Assembly (NCBI GenBank): GCA_964410105.1
Contig: CAYPFY010000024.1
Span: 1 to 52,726 of the forward strand
Reading direction: 5' to 3'
Length of the DNA stretch: 52,726 bases
From: CAYPFY01 sp964410105
GTDB taxonomy: Bacteria; Bacteroidota; Ignavibacteria; UBA10030; SZUA-254
This document shows, piece by piece, positions 1 through 6,540 of the stretch. Each line of letters opens with the position of its first letter. The stretch's first letter is position 1. Made by a program: the position numbers and the translations under genes. The notes under the pieces are model-generated. The model searched no databases and was not told the DNA's origin. It saw only the letters and a program-made list of their open reading frames with translations.

Positions 1-190
1 GGGTGATGGCGGACCAGTCGACATACTGCGGGGGCATATCGCAGACGGACCACTGCGTATAGTAGGCGACGACGGCAAAACCACTGGAATTCACGGTTTT
101 GTGTGTAGCGAGTGGGGCGCCCGGGGCGTCGAAAATTGTCAGCGGTAATAGGAGCGAAATCGAGAGTATTGCGAGCCTTGATCTTCTCAT
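1..190 (-). CDS. secreted glycoside hydrolase family 18 (chitinase-like), N-terminal fragment
   Basis: This reading frame opens at an ATG (190-188, minus) and runs off the left edge, so only 63 residues are visible. Residues 1 to about 25 form a signal peptide (MRRSRLAI, then a hydrophobic stretch and APGAPLA). The mature part begins with FAVVAYYTQWSVCD and then QYVDWSAIT. That is the beta-1 strand and the 'IDWSAITH' entry segment of GH18 chitinase-like TIM barrels. The catalytic DxxDxDxE motif lies outside the window, so hydrolytic activity cannot be judged. The gene is separated from the upstream polysaccharide operon by a terminator-like hairpin, so it is probably its own unit. No good Shine-Dalgarno site precedes the start. 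An Ignavibacteria-type cell would export it for glycan cleavage, which is inference. Confidence 0.72.
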   Translation of the reverse strand, partial: MRRSRLAILSISLLLPLTIFDAPGAPLATHKTVNSSGFAVVAYYTQWSVCDMPPQYVDWSAIT

Positions 191-610
191 GGGGGTGAAT
201 AACACAAGAAACCGAAGGTCCTTCAAGGCATCGGGTGATCGACATCGCAACCGGATCAAAGCCTCGTTTTGGGTGCGCAATGGGGGTTGTGCAAATGTCA
301 CATCGGGGGTGAGACGCCGAAAAAAGAAGAAAACCCCCGCGTGTGGACCGGGGTCTTGTGCGCTAAATCTTTGGGGGATTACAACTTAGGCAAGGGGCGG
401 AAAGCCGTGAAGGGAAAGTGTGAACGCGGAAGTGAAGCGGGAGCCGTCGGCTGCAAGAAGTTTTGAGATAAAGAGTTATGGAAATCGACGCCAGACCGGA
501 AATCGTCTCACCTCTCCGGGGAAAAAAACGGCTGAAAAGAGGGATTATTTCTTTTTAAGAATTTATCGCGGGCAGCGAGGGAAAATTCTGAAAAAAAAAT
601 TTTTTGCGGG
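191..610. other. gene-free stretch between the GH18 gene and the methyltransferase gene
   Basis: I find no convincing coding frame in these 420 bases; the small open frames on the plus strand have no homology signal or ribosome site. On the minus strand, a run of nine T follows the methyltransferase stop codon almost at once (about 591-600). Further downstream is a hairpin followed by a T-rich tract (317-355). The remaining 125 bases before position 190 must hold the promoter of the GH18 gene, but I could not single out a confident -35/-10 pair. Confidence 0.5.
317..355 (-). terminator. probable intrinsic terminator, minus strand
   Basis: Read on the minus strand, GACCCCGG and GCGGGGGT can pair around a short loop (CCCCG/CGGGG core, 334-355). 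The pairing is followed by TTTTCTTCTTTTTT (318-333). It lies about 260 nt after the stop of the methyltransferase gene and would end the minus-strand polysaccharide operon. Confidence 0.5.
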
Positions 611-1414
611 TCAGAGTTTCTGGAGTAGAAGGAATGCGGCGAGAGGCTTTGAGAGGTTTTTCCACGAGGCGGCGGGGCCGGTATGGAGCAGTTTCGAGAG
701 AAGCGGCTGGAGGGGGGCGGTAAAGACATTCATATAATTATCGAGCTCGTGGGCGCTGCCCGTCAGGGGCTTTTCGCCCATATAGAGGAGAGATTTCACG
801 GAAAGTCCCGAGGGTCTTATAAGCTTTTGAAAAATATCATTTTCTGAATAGCGCCTCTGAAAGAATAGTTTTTTATCTGACCCATAGGATGCGGACCAAT
901 AAAACTTCTCCGCGTCGAGGTATTCGTCGCGGGATTCCGGGGCGAAGGGGATCGTTATGGCGCAGATCCCGCCGGGGGCAAGGACCCGACCGATTTCACG
1001 GAGGCACTCGCTGTCTCCGTCGCCCGGGATATGTTCGATGACGGAGATGGAGAAAATCTTGGTGAAGTGATTATCGGGGAACTCGAGATTCCGGCCGTCC
1101 ATGACGGCGGGCGTATAGGTGTCGAGGCGGCGAAGGGAGCGGTAATTCTGGTAATCCCCCAGAAAATTCCCGCTGATGTCGACCGAACAAACCTGCGATC
1201 GATATTTTTCGGCAATATAAAGCGCAAGCAGCTTGGGGCTGCCGATATCGAGAATGCGGTCGGAGGCCGAGGGGGTCAGCGCATCGAAGACAACGCGGTA
1301 TTCGATCGTCCGCCAGTAGTTCACGGGATAGACGATGTTTTTTAGATTCTCGCGGGTGAACCTGGCGTGGGCGAGGGCATGGAGTCCGATCCTCATGCCA
1401 TAGAGATAGAGCAT
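611..1414 (-). CDS. class I SAM-dependent methyltransferase
   Basis: A 267-aa protein of the Methyltransf_11/25 type. Motif I is the strand-loop RILDIGSPK (residues 52-60), which departs from the usual DxGxGxG: the second and third glycines are replaced by serine-proline. An acidic strand end follows (CSVDISG). Later come the D-G-R at the adenine site (VMDGRNLEF), SISVIEHIP and the classic RVLAPGG segment. The C-terminal third is longer than in minimal family members and has no recognisable extra domain. It is the last gene of the minus-strand polysaccharide operon, 53 nt after the initiating transferase. A sugar or lipid-linked glycan is the likely acceptor, but this is inference. An ATG six codons downstream (1396) is an alternative start. 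Confidence 0.88.
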   Translation of the reverse strand: MLYLYGMRIGLHALAHARFTRENLKNIVYPVNYWRTIEYRVVFDALTPSASDRILDIGSPKLLALYIAEKYRSQVCSVDISGNFLGDYQNYRSLRRLDTYTPAVMDGRNLEFPDNHFTKIFSISVIEHIPGDGDSECLREIGRVLAPGGICAITIPFAPESRDEYLDAEKFYWSASYGSDKKLFFQRRYSENDIFQKLIRPSGLSVKSLLYMGEKPLTGSAHELDNYMNVFTAPLQPLLSKLLHTGPAASWKNLSKPLAAFLLLQKL

Positions 1415-1467
1415 GGGCGACTCTCCTAAAATGTGCAGACGTACATTGCGGTGCGCAGGACGAGGGG

Positions 1468-3372
1468 TTAAATCTCTGCGACCGTGAAGCCCTGGGGAAT
1501 TTTTACGGACTTGTCGGCGGCGAGATCATCCAGCCGGATGGAGACCACTTTCGCCTTGATGTCATGGAGGCGGACGATCCGGATGATTCGTTTCATGATC
1601 TCCGGCCGGATAGAATCGTCGCACAGGAGGAGTTCGGAAACATGGTGGCGTCTTATGACCTGTTCGATCTTGAGGTGTCCGCCGAAAATCGGGAACCCGT
1701 TGATTTGTTTTCCTTCGAGCGCGGGGTTATCGTCGACGAAGCCAACGGGGCAATACCGTATATCCTCCCGGCTGAGGAGTTCCTGGGCGATGAAGACTCC
1801 CTGCGCGTTGGCGCCGTAGAGGAGGATCTTCTTTCCTTCGCACTGATCGCGGCGCGAAAGATAATTCAGGGCATGGAAAGACACCCGTGCTCCCATGACC
1901 AGAGAGAGCAGAAAATAGAAATCCAGGAGAAGCACGGTCGTCGGGAGGGCGCTCCAGGGGCTCGGGAGGAACGCGAGAGCGGTCCAGGTAATGATCGATG
2001 CGAGGGAGACCGACTTGAATGCCTTGAGCACATCCCCCATGCCGAACTGTCGGAGCATCCCCTTATAGAGGCCGGTGGCGTAAAAAACCGAGATCTGGAT
2101 TCCGGAGACGAGCATGATGTTTTTCAAAAACTGATCGTCGAACGACAGCCCGGGCCTGCAGAGGTAGCAGGCTCCGGCGTAGGCGAGGATCGTGAACGCC
2201 AGGTCGAGGAACCCGTGGAAGACGATGCTCTGCATGAGGGGCCATTCGTAGAGCGGGAGGAGAGCCCCGTCCCGGAGCATTGCCATCTCTTTATACTTAA
2301 GCTGGCTGACGCCGATCACCGAGGCCACGCCGATGGCGATCAGGACCGGGGTCACGCTGAGATTATTGGCGAGGGTCACCATGAAAGCCCCGAGTCCGAA
2401 GAGGCATGAGACCACATAGAGGAGCAGGACGACGTTCCGGTGTGAAAGCCCGCGGGCGATAAGCTGGTGGTGAATATGTCCCCGGTCCGGGAGAAACATC
2501 GTGAGCAGTTTCTTGAAAAAGGTTTTGGGCTCTTCGTCTTCCGGGAAGACCGAGTGGAGGAACCGGCGCGCCATCGACAGGAGCGTATCCATGATCGGCA
2601 GGCCGAGCGCGAGCACGGGCACGAGGATGGAGAACGCCGTTGAGCCCTTTGTGGAACTGACCATGGAGAGGATGGCGAGCGAGAATCCGAGGAAGAGGCT
2701 TCCGGAGTCGCCCAGGAAAATCCGGGCGCCATTGAAATTGTAGCGGAGAAAACCGAGGACGGAGCCCGCCAGCATGAGGGCCATCATGGCGGTGGCCAGA
2801 TCCCCGTCGATGAACGAAATGGTACAGACCGTGAGGCTTGCGATGAAGGCGATCCCGCCGGCGAGGCCGTCGAGGCCGTCGATCAGGTTGAAAGCATTCG
2901 TGATTCCCACGATCCAGAGGAGTGTGGCCGGGAAGTTCAGGATCCCCAGATCGAGCAAACTGGAGCTGAAAGGATGGGTGATGGATGCGATGCGGAAGCC
3001 GGCAAAATACACGATTGCGGCTGCGAGGCACTGAAAGAAAAACTTCCGTCCCGGGCTCAGCTGCTTGACGTCGTCCCAGATCCCCAGGATGAGAACCAGG
3101 GTGAGGCTCACGGCGAGCATGACGCCGGTGCGCGGGTGCATGGAGGAAAGCGGATGGATTGCGGGGTCGAAATAATAATAGAGGACCAGCGAGAGGAAGA
3201 AGCTGGCATAGATTGCCAGTCCCCCGAGCCGGGGGATCGGAAGCTTATGGATCTTCCGCTCGTTGGGCTGATCCATCGCTCCGATGCGCCGGGCGAGCCG
3301 TATCACTGCCGGCGTGAGGATGAGCGAAAGAATCAGCGGAATCAGGAAAATTATGTATAACTGAATGACCAT
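1468..3372 (-). CDS. WecA/MraY-type sugar-1-phosphate transferase fused to a PglF/WbpM-like N-terminal module
   Basis: A 634-aa membrane protein. Residues 1 to about 365 are a polyprenyl-phosphate sugar-1-phosphate transferase. Family signatures are PNERKIHKLPIPRLGG (36-51), the DD pair in GIWDDVKQLSP (100-101), NLIDGLDGL (162-170), FLGDSGS (219-225) and the cytoplasmic GHIHHQL (298-304). Residues 375 to about 500 add a second set of four predicted helices. From 513 a Rossmann-like domain follows (KKILLYGANAQG, 514-525; VGFVDDNP), as in the N-terminal half of PglF/WbpM/CapD dehydratases or WbaP-type transferases. The catalytic dehydratase domain of PglF is absent. The first half should start the repeat unit on undecaprenyl phosphate; the second may be regulatory. 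A perfect 7-bp palindrome sits just upstream. Confidence 0.92.
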   Translation of the reverse strand: MVIQLYIIFLIPLILSLILTPAVIRLARRIGAMDQPNERKIHKLPIPRLGGLAIYASFFLSLVLYYYFDPAIHPLSSMHPRTGVMLAVSLTLVLILGIWDDVKQLSPGRKFFFQCLAAAIVYFAGFRIASITHPFSSSLLDLGILNFPATLLWIVGITNAFNLIDGLDGLAGGIAFIASLTVCTISFIDGDLATAMMALMLAGSVLGFLRYNFNGARIFLGDSGSLFLGFSLAILSMVSSTKGSTAFSILVPVLALGLPIMDTLLSMARRFLHSVFPEDEEPKTFFKKLLTMFLPDRGHIHHQLIARGLSHRNVVLLLYVVSCLFGLGAFMVTLANNLSVTPVLIAIGVASVIGVSQLKYKEMAMLRDGALLPLYEWPLMQSIVFHGFLDLAFTILAYAGACYLCRPGLSFDDQFLKNIMLVSGIQISVFYATGLYKGMLRQFGMGDVLKAFKSVSLASIITWTALAFLPSPWSALPTTVLLLDFYFLLSLVMGARVSFHALNYLSRRDQCEGKKILLYGANAQGVFIAQELLSREDIRYCPVGFVDDNPALEGKQINGFPIFGGHLKIEQVIRRHHVSELLLCDDSIRPEIMKRIIRIVRLHDIKAKVVSIRLDDLAADKSVKIPQGFTVAEI

Positions 3373-3389
3373 TTTTCTTTTTGTAAACG

Positions 3390-3408
3390 CGTCACGGGAA
3401 TCGTGACG
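3390..3408. repeat. perfect inverted repeat upstream of the initiating transferase
   Basis: CGTCACG (3390-3396) and CGTGACG (3402-3408) are perfectly complementary around a 5-nt loop. The element ends 17 nt before the ATG of the transferase gene and has no following T-run. It is therefore more likely a leader hairpin or a dyad operator than a terminator. Confidence 0.45.
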
Positions 3409-3479
3409 ATCCAGCTTCTAAAGAATATCCGGACAAATGCGGGAGCGGGTCCCGTTGGTGCTGAATCCCGGCGGAGGCG

Positions 3480-3506
3480 AAAAAACGAGATCCTCCCCTG
3501 CGGGAG
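3480..3506 (-). terminator. possible weak intrinsic terminator after the AAA+ gene
   Basis: On the minus strand CTCCC and GGGAG pair around a 4-nt loop (3493-3506), and TTTTTT appears eight bases later (3480-3485). It begins 11 nt after the stop codon of the AAA+ gene. The stem is short and the T-run displaced, so it may only attenuate reading into the transferase gene. Confidence 0.38.
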
Positions 3507-3516
3507 AAAAAACTCT

Positions 3517-4347
3517 TCAGTCGGGTGACGATCCCGCCGTGACTCCGGGCTTTGTCATCTCCTCTTTTTCGAGGTGGGCCGACAGGTGATCACGGCCGAT
3601 GAACTCATCGGAGCAATGGGCGGCGGCGGACGCGATCACGCCTTTAAGTTGGCGTGTATTCCCCGGCCAGTGGTATTTCATACAAAGGGTCAGGGCATCG
3701 CCGGTGATCCCTTTGGGTCGATTTGCCGCGGGCACGGCTGAAAAAATAAACTGTTCGATCAGGAACGATATATCGCCCCGGCGCTCGCGCAAGGGGGGCA
3801 GATTTATCATCACAGGACAAAACCTGTGATAAATTTCCTTTCCGACTTCCCCTTCGTGTCCGACCTCTCCAAATTTCTTTCTCACCGTAGCGATGGCGCG
3901 CGCGTTCAGGGGCACATAGTGATATCCGCCGACGCGGCGGTAGTGGTGATGTTCGAACGTACGCACGATCCTGAGCTGTAAAGACGTATTCAGGGCAGAA
4001 ATCCTGTCGAAGAGAATCGTCCCTCCTGAGGCATCCTCGATCAGGCCGGTGGCGACGCTTGTGCCGCGGAGGCCTGTTTCTTCCCATCCAAAAAGCGACC
4101 GCTCCCCCCTTTCGCCGTCGAGCGCCGCGCAGTCGACCGCTGTGATCGGCCGGGTTGCGCGCCCGCTCAGGCTGTGAATCATCCGGGCGAGCCAGTTCTT
4201 GCCTGTCCCCGCTTCTCCGACGATCAGTATCCCGAGATCGCTAACGGCGACCCGTTCAAGCGTTCCGATGATCTGCCGCATGGCCGGGCTTGGCTCCGGC
4301 CCAAACAGTGAGTCGATCGATCTGAACAGATGCCTTCGAGGCGGCAT
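3517..4347 (-). CDS. degenerate sigma-54-interaction (AAA+) domain protein
   Basis: A 276-aa protein that is almost only the AAA+ core of NtrC-family activators. Walker A is GEAGTGKNW (44-52; usual form GESGTGKE). The family's second-region signatures are intact: EIYHRFCPVMINLPPLRER and YHWPGNTRQLK. Two key parts are changed. The sigma-54-contacting GAFTGA loop reads ETGLRGTS (90-97), and Walker B is ILFDRI instead of LFLDEI, losing the catalytic acid. There is no receiver domain and no C-terminal HTH (it ends shortly after the AAA+ lid). It sits third in the minus-strand export operon, whose promoter resembles a -24/-12 element. It may be a non-activating regulator or an ATPase recruited for another job. 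Family assignment is firm, function is open. Confidence 0.82.
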   Translation of the reverse strand: MPPRRHLFRSIDSLFGPEPSPAMRQIIGTLERVAVSDLGILIVGEAGTGKNWLARMIHSLSGRATRPITAVDCAALDGERGERSLFGWEETGLRGTSVATGLIEDASGGTILFDRISALNTSLQLRIVRTFEHHHYRRVGGYHYVPLNARAIATVRKKFGEVGHEGEVGKEIYHRFCPVMINLPPLRERRGDISFLIEQFIFSAVPAANRPKGITGDALTLCMKYHWPGNTRQLKGVIASAAAHCSDEFIGRDHLSAHLEKEEMTKPGVTAGSSPD

Positions 4348-4423
4348 GGCGGGGATAACGAGTAAATCTAAGAATGTGAATTATGCAACACTGTGACGCA
4401 GCGCACTCTTTTGCGCCACATGC

Positions 4424-5341
4424 TCAGTTCCAAAGCGTCAGCGCAAGGGAGAGCTGATAAATCCTTTCGGCCAGCTTACTCGGGGCGATGGCGTAATCGA
4501 GCTGGAACCTGCTTGTCCGGAGCCCGACGCCGTAGCGTGCTGCTCCGACGACGTTTTGCTGGTAAATGTAGCCCCATCGCAGGCCTATGGCCTGAACCGG
4601 ATAAACCTCAATTCCCCCTTTGTACCGGATCCCGTCCTGGCTGAAAATCTTCTCATTGGCGACGGCAACCGTCAAAAAAGTCTGTTTGGCTTCCGGCGGG
4701 AAGCGCATCGTCACGGCGGCCTGCAGGGTGTGGGGCAGATTCTCGGACCTCAGACTCGTCGTAACCCTGTCGGAGACGAAGAGAATGCCCGAACCGATCC
4801 CTGTATAGGAGACCCCGTAGCTCACCTCGGGAGAGGGCGTATAGAGGGCGCCGACATATCCGCCGATTCCCCACAAACTTGAAACCGAGGTGCTGGCGTA
4901 ACGAACGCCAATTCCGCCGCCGAGGCTGAAAGTCGGAATGACTTCACGCGCGTAGGCGAGGTCGTACCCATACTGAATAACCCTGAAATCAAGCCCTTCG
5001 GTATTCCCGACGTAACCGACGTGGTTCACCGTCAGTCCGATGGCGAGGGCATCGGTGCTCCCGAGCCGGAACGGGATGGCAAGATTCTCATTCATCCCGC
5101 TTATGGCCTGCTGTTCGAGATGGTTGACGACGACCCCTTTTCTCTGAAGATAGACGAGGGAAGCGGGATTCCAGTAAAAGCTTGACGCATCATAGGATTC
5201 AGAGGCATAAGCCTCTCCGAGCGCGGTCGCGCGGGCACCCACTGGTGCGGGGCGCGAGCTGTAGAGAGTAATAATCTGTGCCTGGACCGTCGTCGCCATG
5301 GCGGAGGCGACGAGAGCGGCAGCAATGACGAAAGCCCGCAT
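4424..5341 (-). CDS. PorV/PorQ-family outer-membrane beta-barrel protein
   Basis: A 305-aa protein with a signal peptide (MRAFVIAAALVASAMATTVQA, residues 1-21). The family's N-terminal signature follows: GARATALGEAYAS, then SFYWNPASL. The rest is a series of amphipathic strands ending in an aromatic/aliphatic C-terminus (LSLALTLWN), as expected of an outer-membrane barrel. PorV and PorQ relatives escort T9SS cargo at the outer membrane or act as fatty-acid-transporter-like barrels. The start is the ATG at 5341, which shares one base with the stop codon of the upstream wza-like gene (TGATG). That implies translational coupling. Being in the export operon suggests a role in polysaccharide secretion or surface attachment, which is inference. 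Confidence 0.86.
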   Translation of the reverse strand: MRAFVIAAALVASAMATTVQAQIITLYSSRPAPVGARATALGEAYASESYDASSFYWNPASLVYLQRKGVVVNHLEQQAISGMNENLAIPFRLGSTDALAIGLTVNHVGYVGNTEGLDFRVIQYGYDLAYAREVIPTFSLGGGIGVRYASTSVSSLWGIGGYVGALYTPSPEVSYGVSYTGIGSGILFVSDRVTTSLRSENLPHTLQAAVTMRFPPEAKQTFLTVAVANEKIFSQDGIRYKGGIEVYPVQAIGLRWGYIYQQNVVGAARYGVGLRTSRFQLDYAIAPSKLAERIYQLSLALTLWN

Positions 5342-6036
5342 CAATTAAAGACCCGGAAGAAGCCGAAAATGAATATTGCATCCCGCATGAAATCGGACAA
5401 TTCCCTTATGACATTCCCCTTTTTCGGAATGAAGACCGTATCGCCGGGACGGACCAGAGGGATGGCTTCGATATTTCCGTTCTCCATATACCAGCTAAGG
5501 TCGACCTCGATCGGCTGGCGGTTCATGCCGCCCCGGAGAATCTTGACATGGCGGAGATCGGAGTCGGGAGTCGTGCCTCCGGCAGCCGACAGCACTTCGA
5601 GCAGAGTTGCATCTGCGGTGAGGGGATAATTCTCCTGTTTCGACACTGCTCCAAGGACAGCGACTTTCTGCATCACGGTGCTCGTGACGGTGACCGTCAA
5701 CTTGATCTCTCCCTGGATATAGACCGCCAGTTTCTTCTTCAGTTGATCCATGAACTGCTCTTTGGTAAGCCCTGCTGCGACCACTTCGCCGAGAAGGGGA
5801 ATCGTGACGGAATTATTCTCCTTTACGGCGCCCGTGGCATTGAACTCGGGGTACCCCCAGACGGAGACCTGGATCTGATCGCTCTGCCGGATAACGTAGG
5901 TATCGGGCTGATTTTCAGGCTGCAGAGACTTACTGCCGGACCTCATGACCTGCGTCTGAGTCGCACGGGTCAGGTCGTCGGAAGAAGAGCAACCCGCAAT
6001 CAACACGAGAAAAAGGGGGAAAAAAAATCTTTTCAT
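5341..6036 (-). CDS. polysaccharide export outer-membrane lipoprotein (Wza/GfcE-like)
   Basis: A 231-aa exported lipoprotein. From the ATG at 6036 the signal peptide reads MKRFFFPLFLVLIAGC, with the lipobox LIAGC and Cys16 as the acylation site. AGAGG lies eight bases upstream and supports this start over an in-frame one 12 codons earlier. The Poly_export signature follows: YVIRQSDQIQVSVWGYPE, then VTIPLLGEVVAAGLT. An SLBB-like segment (VAVLGAVSKQ, LLEVLSAAGG) and VRPGDTVFIPKKG come next. The protein is shorter than E. coli Wza and has a single SLBB domain. It forms or contributes to the outer-membrane channel for the exopolysaccharide. It is first in the minus-strand operon, directly behind a sigma-54-like promoter. 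Confidence 0.95.
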   Translation of the reverse strand: MKRFFFPLFLVLIAGCSSSDDLTRATQTQVMRSGSKSLQPENQPDTYVIRQSDQIQVSVWGYPEFNATGAVKENNSVTIPLLGEVVAAGLTKEQFMDQLKKKLAVYIQGEIKLTVTVTSTVMQKVAVLGAVSKQENYPLTADATLLEVLSAAGGTTPDSDLRHVKILRGGMNRQPIEVDLSWYMENGNIEAIPLVRPGDTVFIPKKGNVIRELSDFMRDAIFIFGFFRVFN

Positions 6037-6087
6037 CAAAGCCTCTGAAGAAGGGTAAACCAACGGGAACAATCAGGCTGAAGCATG

Positions 6088-6102
6088 ACAAGTATCATGC
6101 CA
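6088..6102 (-). promoter_or_regulatory. sigma-54-like -24/-12 promoter of the export operon
   Basis: Minus strand TGGCATGATACTTGT. Against the consensus TGGCACG-N4-TTGC it keeps the -24 GG, the exact 10-nt spacing to -12, and all but two fixed positions (C to T in the first box, final C to T). Transcription would start near 6077, about 40 nt before the wza-like ATG. Confidence 0.45.
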
Positions 6103-6322
6103 GACCCGGCCGTGAGGCTTGGGGAAAAAATTCCTCTAAAACATTTTGTCCCAAAACCACGAAAATGGTACGGCCGTGTGGACGTTATCCGATTTACTCG
6201 TTTGAAGTCTGGCACAAAGCTTGGAGGACATAGTCTCTTTACGGCGAAAAGAACGCGGGGAGAATGGCGGAAGAGTAAAAAGCTCACACGGGGGGAATCA
6301 TTTATCCGTTACGCGCGTATAG

Positions 6323-6334
6323 TTTTTACACACC
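6323..6334 (+). promoter_or_regulatory. candidate operator, copy 1 (TTTTTACACACC)
   Basis: First of two identical 12-mers in the divergent region. It is preceded by CGTA, as is copy 2, and lies about 140 bp upstream of the plus-strand promoter, where enhancer-type regulators bind. Confidence 0.4.
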
Positions 6335-6363
6335 CCCCTTCCGCCTCAGGCGAGTGTGCGTAA

Positions 6364-6375
6364 TTTTTACACACC
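6364..6375 (+). promoter_or_regulatory. candidate operator, copy 2 (TTTTTACACACC)
   Basis: Identical to copy 1 and starting 41 bp after it, close to four helical turns. Both copies would therefore lie on the same face of the DNA. Confidence 0.4.
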
Positions 6376-6439
6376 TCTCAAAATACCTGCGTCAAAATTC
6401 GCAAGACTTTATCGCAGCGGGAGTCAGCCGTGGGGGCAT

Positions 6440-6448
6440 GTGTAAAAA
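6440..6448 (-). promoter_or_regulatory. candidate operator half, inverted copy (TTTTTACAC)
   Basis: The plus strand reads GTGTAAAAA, the reverse complement of the first nine bases of copies 1 and 2. It is embedded in CATGT-N10-ACATG (6438-6457) and ends 17 bp before the plus-strand -24 box. Confidence 0.35.
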
Positions 6449-6464
6449 ATAAACATGTGAGTCG

Positions 6465-6480
6465 TGGCACATTAATTGTT
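6465..6480 (+). promoter_or_regulatory. sigma-54-like -24/-12 promoter of the polymerisation operon
   Basis: TGGCACATTAATTGTT has a perfect TGGCAC box, the right 10-nt spacing between GG and the -12 dinucleotide, and TTGT where TTGC is usual. The minus-strand promoter shows the same TTGT variant. The predicted transcription start is near 6491, about 50 nt before the GTG of the Wzz-like gene. Confidence 0.5.
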
Positions 6481-6540
6481 AGATAGTATTGCTACTCTGA
6501 CAATGCAACCCTAGCCGGCCCAACAATTCAGGAATTTCAC

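Larger units (their letters stand above)
6037..6540. other. divergent control region between export and polymerisation operons
   Basis: These 504 bases separate the two halves of the polysaccharide locus and carry no convincing gene. They contain a sigma-54-like promoter for each direction (6102-6088 minus; 6465-6480 plus). Two direct copies of TTTTTACACACC begin 41 bp apart, and an inverted GTGTAAAAA lies nearer the plus-strand promoter. A third, weaker -24/-12-like string (TGGCACAAAGCTTGG, 6210-6224, plus) has GG in place of the -12 GC and is probably not functional. Confidence 0.6.

Noticed and set aside
99..737. Short plus-strand frames before the methyltransferase
   Set aside because: They have no ribosome sites or recognisable domains, and overlap the GH18 start and terminator on the other strand.
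6210..6224. A third -24/-12-like string TGGCACAAAGCTTGG on the plus strand
   Set aside because: The -12 element is GG rather than GC or GT, and the site lies more than 300 bp from a gene start.
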